From assembly GCA_020249775.1 (NCBI GenBank), contig JADCFA010000029.1:1-64000 (forward strand): DNA of 64,000 nt. The letters run 5' to 3'. This DNA comes from Roseomonas sp. Its GTDB lineage: Bacteria; Pseudomonadota; Alphaproteobacteria; Acetobacterales; Acetobacteraceae. A program made the position numbers and the translations under genes. This document shows positions 28,594 to 37,493 of this stretch, piece after piece (the first letter of the stretch is position 1; each line of letters begins with the position of its first letter). The notes under the pieces were generated by a model. It did not search any database and was not told the DNA's origin. It was given only the letters and a program-made list of their open reading frames with translations.

Positions 28594-29214
28594 TCAATCT
28601 TCGCGCAGCACGGAAGCAAGCGTCACCAGCACGGAAGCAGTCGCACCCCAGATGTAGTGGCGCTCATGCGGCCAGACCCAGAATTCCCGCATCTCACCGC
28701 GAAACTCGCGCGATCGGCGTTCGGGCTTGGACGGATCGGTCACATGGGCCAGAGGGTATTCGAAGGTCTCCGCCACCTCACCCGGATGGGGGTTCAGCGT
28801 AAAGGGCGGGCGCAGCAGCGCCACAACGGGCGTCACCAAATAGCCCGTGCCGGTCAACAAGGGCGGCAATTCGCCGACAATCTCCGGCAGGCCGGCCTGC
28901 AAGCCGATTTCTTCCTCGGCTTCGCGCAGCGCCGCCGCCACGGGGCTTTCGTCTGCCTCAAGCCGACCACCCGGGAAGGAAACCTGCCCCGCATGCGCCT
29001 TCAAATCCGCCGAGCGCAAAGTCAGCAAGACGGTCGGCTCAGGATGCAGCACCAGCGGCACCAGCACTGCCGCTGGCGTCATGCGCCCGCCGGCGCGGGC
29101 GGCGCGTTCCACAACTTCCCGCGGGGCGGGGCGATCCGCGCGTAAGCGTAAGGGATCAGCAATGCGCGCTTGCAGCGCTTCAACCGTTAGCGGAAACGCG
29201 AATTGCCCGCTCAC
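28594..29214 (-). CDS. CoA pyrophosphatase, Nudix family
   Basis: A 206-aa Nudix hydrolase. LLTLRSADLKAHAGQVSFP is the CoA-pyrophosphatase (UPF0035/NudL) signature and GGRLEADESPVAAALREAEE is the Nudix box, with all conserved Glu residues. The family cleaves CoA to 3',5'-ADP and phosphopantetheine. Its ATG overlaps the stop of the DUF1285 gene by 4 bp. Confidence 0.92.
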   Translation of the reverse strand: MSGQFAFPLTVEALQARIADPLRLRADRPAPREVVERAARAGGRMTPAAVLVPLVLHPEPTVLLTLRSADLKAHAGQVSFPGGRLEADESPVAAALREAEEEIGLQAGLPEIVGELPPLLTGTGYLVTPVVALLRPPFTLNPHPGEVAETFEYPLAHVTDPSKPERRSREFRGEMREFWVWPHERHYIWGATASVLVTLASVLRED

Positions 29215-29804
29215 GCTTCCGGCAGATCCAGGATGGGCGCTTCATCTATGGGGAAGAACATCCCCTCACTCCAAACGCCAAGCACCTGGCGGCCATTAAG
29301 CGTCTCAGGCTGCGCCAAGGCCACCAATTCGTAAAACACGGCACGATTGATGCGCGCCTCAAGCCCCGGGCGGACGGTGATATAGGGGCGCGGTTCGCGG
29401 CTCACGGGGTCAAGATGCACGCGGATCGGGTGTTCCGCATCGGCGGTCACCATTTCATCCAGATTGGTGCGGAAGCTCAGGCATTGGCGCGGTGCGCCAT
29501 CGCCGCAATCACAATCGCGCCAGAAAAGTTCAACCGCGATGAAGGGCGCGTCTTCAACCTCGATCCGGCCGCGCTCCACCGGGGTTTCCAGGATATAGGA
29601 TCCATCCGCGCCGCGCTTCAGGACAGAACCGAATAGGCAGACCATTTCCTTCCGCCCAATCGGGCTGCCGCGGTAATACCAGGTCCCGTCGCGGGCGATG
29701 CGGATGGCAATGTCGCCCACATCATGCGGCTGGCGGGGCGCGCGCCCTTCCATCACATCGGCATGCGCGTGATTTTGTCCTTTCGCCGCATCCTGGAACG
29801 CCAT
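29211..29804 (-). CDS. DUF1285 domain-containing protein
   Basis: A 197-aa protein starting at 29804 (MAFQDAAKGQNHAHA), which follows GAGAAAAGATT at a normal spacing. It contains the DUF1285 features GDIAIRIARDGTWYYRGSPI, then RKEMVCLFGSVLKR and the C-terminal PYITVRPGLEARINRAVFYEL. DUF1285 proteins are small beta-rich proteins of unknown role, usually before the CoA pyrophosphatase and cca genes, as here. It has a Cys-Asp-Cys pair (RDCDCGDG). Confidence 0.9.
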   Translation of the reverse strand: MAFQDAAKGQNHAHADVMEGRAPRQPHDVGDIAIRIARDGTWYYRGSPIGRKEMVCLFGSVLKRGADGSYILETPVERGRIEVEDAPFIAVELFWRDCDCGDGAPRQCLSFRTNLDEMVTADAEHPIRVHLDPVSREPRPYITVRPGLEARINRAVFYELVALAQPETLNGRQVLGVWSEGMFFPIDEAPILDLPEA

Positions 29805-29909
29805 AATCTTTTCTCGACCCTTGCCGTATGACCCCACGCCACCCAACCTGACCTAAGGCGGGGACGAGTCCGGAGAACAACCGCAGTCAATATAGGGAGC
29901 CTATCCCGC

Positions 29910-30914
29910 ATGCGTGAAGGTGCTGAAGCCCAGGAAGCGACTTTCCTGGTGCAGGAAGTTGAAAAACTGGGCCAAAAGCTGGCCGGCGTGAGGGCTGCCA
30001 TCGGTGCGGCCATCTATGGTCAGGCCGATGTGGTGGAACAAAGCCTGATCGGGCTGCTCTCGGGCGGACATGTGCTGCTGGTGGGGGTGCCGGGCTTGGG
30101 CAAGACCAAGCTGGTCGAAACGCTCGGCCGGGTAATGGGGCTGGATGCCAGGCGGGTGCAATTCACGCCCGATCTGATGCCGGCCGATATCCTGGGCAGT
30201 GAGGTCTTGGAAGACCAGACCGATGGCAGGCGGGGCTTTCGCTTTCTGAAGGGTCCGATCTTCTGCCAATTGCTGATGGCGGACGAAATCAACCGCGCCT
30301 CACCGCGCACGCAATCCGCCCTTTTGCAGGCCATGCAGGAACAGCGCGTGGCGATTGCCGGGGAAATCCACCCCTTGCCGCAGCCCTTCCATGTGCTGGC
30401 GACGCAGAACCCGATCGAACAGGAAGGCACCTACCCCCTGCCGGAAGCGCAGCTTGACCGTTTTCTGCTCGAAATCGCCATCAGCTACCCGGATGAGGCC
30501 GCGGAACGCGCCATGCTGCTGGCCACCACCGGCGCGCCGGAAGCACCCCCGCCCCAGGCGCTGACCGCCACCGAATTGATGGCCGCGCAAGCCCTGATCC
30601 GGCGCATGCCGGTGGGGGAGAAGGTGCTGGAAGCGATCCTGAAACTCGTGCGCGGCGCGCGGCCTGAAACCGCCAGCCTGCCGATTGTGCGTGATAGCCT
30701 GGCCTGGGGGCCTGGTCCCCGCGCGGCGCAGGCGCTGATGCTGGCCAGCCGCGCCCGCGCCGTTCTGGATGGGCGGCTTTCACCATCATTGGATGATGTG
30801 CTGGCCTTGGCCGAACCCGTGCTACGCCACCGCATGGCGCTCAATTTCGCCGCCCGGGCGGAAGGGGCCAAGCTTGCCGATGTGATCGCCGCGCTGAAGG
30901 CCGATCTTGGCTGA
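29910..30914 (+). CDS. MoxR-family AAA+ ATPase
   Basis: A 334-aa AAA+ ATPase, a chaperone-like protein that acts with VWA or DUF58 partners. Walker A is GVPGLGKTKLVETL, Walker B is LLMADEINRA, sensor 1 is VLATQNPIEQEGTYPLPEAQ (written within limits), and the C-terminal lid follows. It is the first gene of a three-gene operon: its 3' end overlaps the DUF58 start by 8 bp. Confidence 0.95.
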   Translation: MREGAEAQEATFLVQEVEKLGQKLAGVRAAIGAAIYGQADVVEQSLIGLLSGGHVLLVGVPGLGKTKLVETLGRVMGLDARRVQFTPDLMPADILGSEVLEDQTDGRRGFRFLKGPIFCQLLMADEINRASPRTQSALLQAMQEQRVAIAGEIHPLPQPFHVLATQNPIEQEGTYPLPEAQLDRFLLEIAISYPDEAAERAMLLATTGAPEAPPPQALTATELMAAQALIRRMPVGEKVLEAILKLVRGARPETASLPIVRDSLAWGPGPRAAQALMLASRARAVLDGRLSPSLDDVLALAEPVLRHRMALNFAARAEGAKLADVIAALKADLG

Positions 30915-31764
30915 GGCCGCGCATAACCTTGTAACGACGCGGGCCGAGGCTCTCGGCGCCCGCTTGCCGCCTTTGGTGGTGAAGGCCGAGCGCATTGCGG
31001 CCACCGTGATGCAAGGCGTGCATGGCCGGCGCCGGTCTGGCCAGGGGGACGCGTTTTGGCAATTCCGCCCCTATTTGCCGGGGGATGCGGCGGCGCGGGT
31101 GGATTGGCGGCAATCGGCGCGATCTGACCGGGTTTTTATCCGCGAAACCGAATGGGAAGCGGCGCAAACCGTGGCGCTTTGGTCCGCGCACGGCCCAGGG
31201 ATGGCCTGGCGCAGCCGGGATGCCCTGCCGCTCAAGCAGGAACGCGCCGAGATGCTGTTGCTGGCACTCGCCGCGCTGTTGCTACGCGGTGGGGAAAGGG
31301 TCCGCGCATTCGGCGCGCCGCGCGCCTTTATTGGCCGCGCGGCGCTCGCACCCTTGGCGGGTTTTCTGCCGGAACAGCCACCGATCCCAGCCGACCCCCG
31401 GCTGCCGCGCCATGCGCGCGTGGTGCTGTTCAGTGATTTCCTGGCCCCGCTTGAGGAAACCCGCGCCACATTGGCGGGTTTGGCGGCACAGGGCCTGCGC
31501 GGGCATCTGCTGCAAATCCTCGACCCCGCAGAGGAAACCCTGCCCTTCGCCGGGCATATCCGCTTTGAAGACCCCTCGGGCGGCGCCCCCGCGCCCATTC
31601 CAAGGACCGAGGCTTTGCGTGGCGCCTATCAGGCCGCGCTCGCCCTGCATCGGGAAGGGTTGGCGGCCATGGCGCTGTCACTTGGCTTCAGCTTTGCCAC
31701 CCATCGCACGGATCAGCCGCCGGAGCTTGCCTTGCTCGCGCTATTTCAGCGGCTGGAGGCCTGA
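30907..31764 (+). CDS. DUF58 domain-containing protein
   Basis: A 285-aa protein whose conserved core is FRPYLPGDAAARVDWRQSAR followed by DRVFIRETEWE, the DUF58 signature. It shares a base with the next gene start (31764). MoxR-DUF58 pairs are thought to assemble or regulate envelope complexes. No membrane segment is evident, so it is probably cytosolic or membrane-associated through its neighbour. Confidence 0.92.
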   Translation: MAEAAHNLVTTRAEALGARLPPLVVKAERIAATVMQGVHGRRRSGQGDAFWQFRPYLPGDAAARVDWRQSARSDRVFIRETEWEAAQTVALWSAHGPGMAWRSRDALPLKQERAEMLLLALAALLLRGGERVRAFGAPRAFIGRAALAPLAGFLPEQPPIPADPRLPRHARVVLFSDFLAPLEETRATLAGLAAQGLRGHLLQILDPAEETLPFAGHIRFEDPSGGAPAPIPRTEALRGAYQAALALHREGLAAMALSLGFSFATHRTDQPPELALLALFQRLEA

Positions 31765-34487
31765 TGCTGACCCTTGGGCCCATCGGCTTCGCTGCCCCTT
31801 GGCTATTGCTGGCGCTGCCGGCGCTGCCGGTGCTGTGGTGGCTGCTCAGGGTCACGCCGCCCGCGCCCAAGCGCCAAATCTTCCCACCCACGCGCATTTT
31901 GCGCGAATTGCAGCCCGCCGAGGCCACGCCGGCGCGCACGCCCTGGTGGTTGCTGTTGCTGCGCCTGATCGTGGCAGGGCTGATCATTCTGGGCCTCGCC
32001 CGACCCATATGGCAGCCCATGGCCGGCACCGGCCAATCCGGCCCGCTGCTGCTGCTGCTGGATGATGGCTGGGCCGCTGCGCCGGATTGGGCGCGACGCA
32101 TGACGCATGCGCAGCGCATCCTGGAAGCCGCCAAGCGCGAAGCCCGCCCCGTCGCGCTGCTGACCACGGCCCCGCAGCAGAATGAGGCTGATCCGCTGAG
32201 CTTCCTGCCCGCCGAGGAAGCCGCCGCGCGCCTCGCGGTCGTGCGCCCCAAACCCTGGACGCCGGATCGCGCCGCCGCACTCGCCGCGCTGAATGCGCTA
32301 CGCGCCGCCAATCCCGCAGGCTTTGAGAGCCTATTCCTGACCGATGGGCTGGATCATGGTGCGGGTCAGGATACGCAAGCCTTGCTGAATGCACTTACCG
32401 CTGCCGGGCCGCTTACGCTGATGCAGGCGCCGGCCGAGCCTCGGCGCGTCATCGCGCCACCGGTTTTGGAAGGTGACCGGCTACGCTTGAAATTATTGCA
32501 GGCGCCGGTGGCGCTGCCCGGGCAGGCCGCGATCCTGGCGCGTGGCGGGGATGGTGCCAGCCTGGCGCGGGTGGAACTTGCCCTGCCGGCGGGCGCTGCC
32601 AGCGCCGAAGCAGCGCTGCAATTGCCAAGCGAAATCCGCAACCAGGTGGTGCGGTTGGAATTGGAACCGGAAGCCGGCGCGGCAGGCGTTTTCCTGCTGG
32701 ATGAAAGCTTCCGCCGTCGCCCGGTCGGCCTTGCCGCAGCCGAGGATACCGGGGCAGATGCGCCGCTGATCGGCCCGCTTTTCTATCTGCTGCGGGCACT
32801 TGATCCCTTTGCGGAACTCAGGCGCGGCACGCCGGAAGCGCTGCTCGCGCGCCGGCTTTCCGTGCTGATCCTGGCGGATCGCGAATTGGCGGACCCGAAG
32901 GAACGTGAAGCACTCGATGCCTGGGTGCGCCAGGGCGGCACGCTGATCCGCTTTGCTGGGCCTCGCCTGGCGGCCAAGCAGGATACGCTGCTGCCCGTGC
33001 CCTTGCGTGCCGGGGAACGCCAATTGGGCGGCATGCTGACCTGGGAAAAGCCGCAAACCCTCGCCCCCTTCCCTGATCATTCGCCCTTTGCAGGGCTGAT
33101 CCCACCCGCTGAGGTCACTATTGAGCGCCAGGTCCTGGCGGAGCCTTCGCCGCGCCTTGCGGAACGAAGCTGGGCGCGGCTCGCGGATGGGACGCCCCTG
33201 GTCACGGCGGAGTCACGCGGCGCGGGGCGGATTGTGCTGTTTCATGTGACGGCTCAGGCGGAATGGTCGAACCTGCCGCTGTCTGGGCTTTTCGTGGATA
33301 TGCTGCGGCGCTTGGTTTCCCTTTCCGCAGGCGTCGCGGCGGGGGAGGCGGATCAGCCCTTGGCGCCACTTGAAACACTGGATGGTTTCGGCCGGCTTGG
33401 CGCGCCGCCAGCGGGTGCCGCGCCAGTCTCTGCCCGCGCCTTGGATGAAACCCGCGCATCGCCGCGCCACCCGCCCGGCTGGTATGGCCCTGCCGGCGCC
33501 GCTGGTGAGGCTGCCTATCGCCGCGCCTTGAACCTCGCGTCCCACCTGCCCGCACCGCAATTGATGGGCGCGCCGCCGGCCTCGGCCCGCGTGGAAACGC
33601 TGGGCGGTGAAGCGGCGGAACGTGATCTCGGCCCGTGGCTTTTGGCTGCTGCCTTTGCGCTGTTTCTGGTGGAGCTAATCGCCGCCCTTGGCCTGCGCGG
33701 CCTATGGCAGCCACGGCGTTTGGCGCTGCCCGCGCTTTTGCTGCTGGTGTTGGCGCCGTGGCAGGTAAACGCGCAAGGCGCGGATGGGAGCGCCGCACTC
33801 GCGACACGCCTTGCCTATATTCAGACCGGCGATGCGGCGGTGGATGAAACCTCCCACAGCGGCCTTGCGGGGCTTTCTGATTTCGTCAATCGGCGCACGG
33901 CGGCGGCGCTGGCCGAACCCCATGGTGTGACGCCCGGGCAGGATGATCTTTCCTTCTACCCTTTGGTCTATTGGCCGATCCTGCCCGATGCGCCCACGCC
34001 CAATGCAACCGCGGTGGCGGCGCTGAATGATTTCATGCGCCAGGGCGGCATCATCCTGATGGATACGCGCGATCAGGGCTCAGGCGAGGCTATGTCGCCA
34101 AGTGCGCGTGCCGCACTTCGGCGCGTGACGCGGGATTTGGCCATACCTCCGCTGATCCCGGTGCCGGAAGACCATGTGCTGAACCGCGCCTTTTATTTGC
34201 TGAATGAATTGCCGGGGCGGTTTGCCGGCGGCCAGGTCTGGGTAGCGCGCGATCAGGACCGCGCCAATGACAGCGTGAGCCCGGTGATTCTAGGCGGGCA
34301 TGATTGGGCGGCGGCCTGGGCGATGGACCGCAATGGCCAGCACCCGCACGCCACCATCCCCGGCGGCGTGCGGCAGCGTTTGCTGGCCTATCGTTTCGGG
34401 ACCAATTTGGTGATGTATGCGCTCACCGGGAACTACAAGGGCGATCAGGTGCATGTGCCCGCGATATTGGAGCGGTTGGGGAATTAG
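31764..34487 (+). CDS. BatA-like N-terminal and DUF4159 domain membrane protein
   Basis: A 907-aa protein. Residues about 1-85 match the aerotolerance-regulator (BatA) N-terminal region with two membrane segments (FAAPWLLLALPALPVLWWLL and LLLLRLIVAGLIILGLARP). The middle (about 90-600) is a large region with VWA-like alternation (ALLTTAPQ...; SVLILADRELADPKERE). Two more membrane segments lie near 625-690, and a C-terminal DUF4159 domain occupies about 700-907 (DFMRQGGIILMDTRDQGSGE). It is the last gene of the MoxR-DUF58 operon; an intrinsic terminator follows. Such proteins probably build the envelope complex served by the MoxR ATPase, which is inference. Confidence 0.88.
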   Translation: MLTLGPIGFAAPWLLLALPALPVLWWLLRVTPPAPKRQIFPPTRILRELQPAEATPARTPWWLLLLRLIVAGLIILGLARPIWQPMAGTGQSGPLLLLLDDGWAAAPDWARRMTHAQRILEAAKREARPVALLTTAPQQNEADPLSFLPAEEAAARLAVVRPKPWTPDRAAALAALNALRAANPAGFESLFLTDGLDHGAGQDTQALLNALTAAGPLTLMQAPAEPRRVIAPPVLEGDRLRLKLLQAPVALPGQAAILARGGDGASLARVELALPAGAASAEAALQLPSEIRNQVVRLELEPEAGAAGVFLLDESFRRRPVGLAAAEDTGADAPLIGPLFYLLRALDPFAELRRGTPEALLARRLSVLILADRELADPKEREALDAWVRQGGTLIRFAGPRLAAKQDTLLPVPLRAGERQLGGMLTWEKPQTLAPFPDHSPFAGLIPPAEVTIERQVLAEPSPRLAERSWARLADGTPLVTAESRGAGRIVLFHVTAQAEWSNLPLSGLFVDMLRRLVSLSAGVAAGEADQPLAPLETLDGFGRLGAPPAGAAPVSARALDETRASPRHPPGWYGPAGAAGEAAYRRALNLASHLPAPQLMGAPPASARVETLGGEAAERDLGPWLLAAAFALFLVELIAALGLRGLWQPRRLALPALLLLVLAPWQVNAQGADGSAALATRLAYIQTGDAAVDETSHSGLAGLSDFVNRRTAAALAEPHGVTPGQDDLSFYPLVYWPILPDAPTPNATAVAALNDFMRQGGIILMDTRDQGSGEAMSPSARAALRRVTRDLAIPPLIPVPEDHVLNRAFYLLNELPGRFAGGQVWVARDQDRANDSVSPVILGGHDWAAAWAMDRNGQHPHATIPGGVRQRLLAYRFGTNLVMYALTGNYKGDQVHVPAILERLGN

Positions 34488-34509
34488 GGGGGCGTTATCA
34501 CCCCCTTTT
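34488..34509 (+). terminator. Intrinsic terminator of the MoxR-DUF58-DUF4159 operon
   Basis: GGGGG (34488-34492), an eight-base loop, CCCCC (34501-34505) and TTTT (34506-34509) follow the stop codon directly. The G run partly overlaps the stop codon. Confidence 0.6.
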
Positions 34510-34516
34510 GTTTACC

Positions 34517-35539
34517 TCACCTAATCGGCGGCGCATACATCAGGCCGCCACGCGTCCACAAATCATTCAAGCCGCGCGGCAGGTTGATGGGTGAATCCTT
34601 GCCAAGATTGCGATCAAAGATTTCACCGTAATTCCCAACCGCCTTGATGGCGTTATAGGCCCAGCGCCGATCAATCCCCATCAGCGGCCCGTGATCACCC
34701 GAAACACCAAGCAAGCGACGAATGGCGGGGTTGGGATTATTAAGCATCTGATCCACATTGGCTTGCGTGACACCCAATTCCTCGGCTTCGATCAGCGCAA
34801 AGACGGTCCAGCGCACGATATCGAAGAACTGGTCATCACCATGGCGCACCGCCGGCGCCATGGGTTCCTTTGAGATGATGTCCGGCAGCACCACGTGCTC
34901 GGCCGGGTTGCGAAGCGCGCTGCGGAGGCCCGCAAGCTGCGACGCATCGGTGGAATAGGCATCGCAGCGACCGTTATTATAGGCGTTCCGCGTTTCCTCA
35001 TTCTGTTCAAACACCAAGGGCTGGATACGCGTATTCGTGCTGCGCGCCCAATCGGCAAGGTTCAATTCATTCGTGGTTCCAGCGGTCACGCAAATCGTCG
35101 CCCCCGCCAGATCAGTCGCGCGCTTGGCGCCGGTTGAGACCCGCACCATGAAACCTTGGCCATCATAGAAATTGACCGCGGTGAAATTGAGCCCATTCGC
35201 GGTATCACGCGTATGGGACCAGGTGGTGGTGCGCGACAGCATATCCACCTGCCCGGATTGCAAGGCGGGAAGGCGTGATTGGGAAGACAGCACCACCCAG
35301 CGCACCTTATTCCCGTCACCCAGGATCGCGGCAGCCACCGCGCGGCAGGTATCCGCATCAAGGCCACGATTGACGCCCTGGCTATCAATCACGCCAAAGC
35401 CAGGCGAGCCCGGATGTGCCCCGCAATTCAGCGCATCGCGCGCACGAATGGCGGCAACGGTCGGGCCTTGCTGCACCGGTTGCGCAAATGCCGGCAGCGC
35501 AGCGAGCAAGCCGGCGGCAAGCAGGAATTTGGCTTTCAT
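34517..35539 (-). CDS. Amino-acid ABC transporter substrate-binding protein (AapJ-like)
   Basis: A 340-aa periplasmic receptor. The start at 35539 (MKAKFLLAAGLLAALPAFA) follows GGGAGGAAG and opens a signal peptide. The AapJ-type signature is LNCGAHPGSPGFGVIDS and GLDADTCRAVAAAILGD near residues 37-75, then SRTTTWSHTRD and AEELGVTQANVDQML. AapJ relatives bind broad-range L-amino acids. The gene is in the same direction as, and 25 bp after, the TRAP permease gene; no ABC permease or ATPase genes are nearby, so the partner is elsewhere or it works with the TRAP transporter. Confidence 0.9.
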   Translation of the reverse strand: MKAKFLLAAGLLAALPAFAQPVQQGPTVAAIRARDALNCGAHPGSPGFGVIDSQGVNRGLDADTCRAVAAAILGDGNKVRWVVLSSQSRLPALQSGQVDMLSRTTTWSHTRDTANGLNFTAVNFYDGQGFMVRVSTGAKRATDLAGATICVTAGTTNELNLADWARSTNTRIQPLVFEQNEETRNAYNNGRCDAYSTDASQLAGLRSALRNPAEHVVLPDIISKEPMAPAVRHGDDQFFDIVRWTVFALIEAEELGVTQANVDQMLNNPNPAIRRLLGVSGDHGPLMGIDRRWAYNAIKAVGNYGEIFDRNLGKDSPINLPRGLNDLWTRGGLMYAPPIR

Positions 35540-35564
35540 TTTCTTCCTCCCGGATTGGTCAATT

Positions 35565-37457
35565 TCACGCGGGCACCGGCTTGGAAAGGCGCTGCCACGA
35601 GGCAACGCCACAAAGCACAGCAAGCGCCAGCAATAGGCGCTGCGTATCGGGCAGCAGATGCAAGAAGGCCGCCGCCAGCCCGACAAGACCCATGGCCCAG
35701 CGCAAGACCCAGCCCATTGGGCGCAACAAATACCCCGCATAGGATGCAGTAATCAGCGTCAGTGCCGAAAGCTGAATAAGTGTCGCGGTCGCAATATCAA
35801 ACAAACTACCCCGCAGCATGATCCCTGGGTCATAAATAAAGGCAAAGCCCACGGTGAAACCGGCAATGCCAAAGCGTGAGGCATGGATACTGGCAATGGT
35901 CGGGCTTGCCTTGGCGATGGCAGCGGCGGCGAAGGCGGCAGCGGCAACGGGCGGGGTCGCATCCGCGATCACCGCGAAATAGAAGACAAAGAGATGCGCT
36001 TGCAGCACATCAATCCCAAGCGGCCGACCCAATTCCAGCACCTGCGGCACGCCAATCGCCGCCGCGATGATGTAGGAAGGCGTGGTTGGAATGCCGAGGC
36101 CAAGCACCAGCACGGTGATACAGAGCAGCACCAGCAGCAGCGCCAGATTGCCCGCCGACAAATCCTTGATGATGCCGCCAAAGGCCACGACCATACCTGT
36201 CGCTGTGAGTGCAGAGACCACCACGCCAGCACCGGCGATGGAAACCGCCAGCGGCGCCATGGTGAAGCCGGCATCCGCCAGGCTATCCAGAATGCGCCGC
36301 CAGCCCATGCGTGTGCGTGCGCGCAATAGCGAAACACCCACCATGGCAAGCGTTGAACAGAAGGCCGCGTAATTGCCGCTCCAGCGTTCTGTCATCAGAT
36401 AGACCAGCAAACCAATCGGCAGCACAAGATGCGCATCGGCCAGCACTTCACGCCAGGCGGGAATATCCTTGAGCGCCATGGGCTCGATGCCGAGCTTCTT
36501 GGCTTCGAAATGTACGGCGGCGAGGATGGCGAAGTAATACATCACCGCGCCAATGGCGGCCGCGATGATGATATCGCCGTAAGGGATATTGGTGATCTCG
36601 GCCATCACAAAGGCGGCTGCGCCCATCACGGGTGGCATCAGCGCACCACCGACGGAAGCCGCACTTTCAATGCCGGCTGCAACGGCGGGGCGATAGCCAA
36701 CGCGCATCATGAGCGGAATGGTCATGGCCCCGGTGGTGATCACATTGGACACCGAAGACCCGCTCATGGTGCCGAAAAGACCGGAGGTGACAACAGCAAC
36801 CTTGGCCGGCCCGCCGCTATAGCGCCCGGCCACGGCGGCACCCAGATTTGAAAACAACCGCCCCGTGCCACTGCCCTGCATGAAGGAACCAAACAGGATG
36901 AAGACCGCGATGGTGGTGGCAACTATCCCGGTCAGCGGGCCATAGACGCCGCCCGCGGTTGGCACCAGCCAGGCGGCTTCAATGATCTCATTCAACTTGA
37001 AATTGCGCGTGTTCAGCACACCCGGCAAATGGTGGCCGATGAACATGTAAAGCAGGCAGCCCGCCACCATCCAGGCCAGCCCCGGTTCCACCGCGCGGCG
37101 GATCGCCTCCAGCATTGTCACCAGGCAGACAATGCCAAGGGTCAGCATCAGCGGCGTGAAGGGGTCCACATATTCCATGCGGTCATTCACGGCGCCCGCA
37201 TGCACGAATACCCATAAATGCGGCGCGGCAGCGGCGATGGTCCAAAGCCAATCAAACAGGCTTGGGCGGTTTTGGGGCGAGTGTTTCTGAAACGCCGGAT
37301 ACATCAGGAAAAGCGGCGGCGTGAAGACCAGCAGATGGAGGCTCCGCATTTCGATCGGCTCCGGAAATCCGAAGCCGCCGAAATAAAGATGCAGCGCCGC
37401 CCATCCCGCCATCCAAAGCGTGATGGTCGTTTTCAGCCACCCATCAAGCGCGCGCAT
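35565..37457 (-). CDS. TRAP transporter fused permease subunit (4TM/12TM)
   Basis: A 630-aa inner-membrane protein with roughly 16 hydrophobic segments. The first part is the small DctQ-like unit; the rest is the large DctM-like unit with FGSFMQGSGTGRLFSNLG, GLFGTMSGSSVSNVITTG and VLGLGIPTTPSYIIAA, all TRAP-family signatures. Fused TRAP permeases usually pair with a TAXI receptor, which is the upstream gene here. Driven by an ion gradient; the substrate is unknown, often carboxylates. Confidence 0.94.
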   Translation of the reverse strand: MRALDGWLKTTITLWMAGWAALHLYFGGFGFPEPIEMRSLHLLVFTPPLFLMYPAFQKHSPQNRPSLFDWLWTIAAAAPHLWVFVHAGAVNDRMEYVDPFTPLMLTLGIVCLVTMLEAIRRAVEPGLAWMVAGCLLYMFIGHHLPGVLNTRNFKLNEIIEAAWLVPTAGGVYGPLTGIVATTIAVFILFGSFMQGSGTGRLFSNLGAAVAGRYSGGPAKVAVVTSGLFGTMSGSSVSNVITTGAMTIPLMMRVGYRPAVAAGIESAASVGGALMPPVMGAAAFVMAEITNIPYGDIIIAAAIGAVMYYFAILAAVHFEAKKLGIEPMALKDIPAWREVLADAHLVLPIGLLVYLMTERWSGNYAAFCSTLAMVGVSLLRARTRMGWRRILDSLADAGFTMAPLAVSIAGAGVVVSALTATGMVVAFGGIIKDLSAGNLALLLVLLCITVLVLGLGIPTTPSYIIAAAIGVPQVLELGRPLGIDVLQAHLFVFYFAVIADATPPVAAAAFAAAAIAKASPTIASIHASRFGIAGFTVGFAFIYDPGIMLRGSLFDIATATLIQLSALTLITASYAGYLLRPMGWVLRWAMGLVGLAAAFLHLLPDTQRLLLALAVLCGVASWQRLSKPVPA

Positions 37458-37493
37458 GGCGTGCTTTTCTTATTCGCCAGCGCGGAAGTAAAA

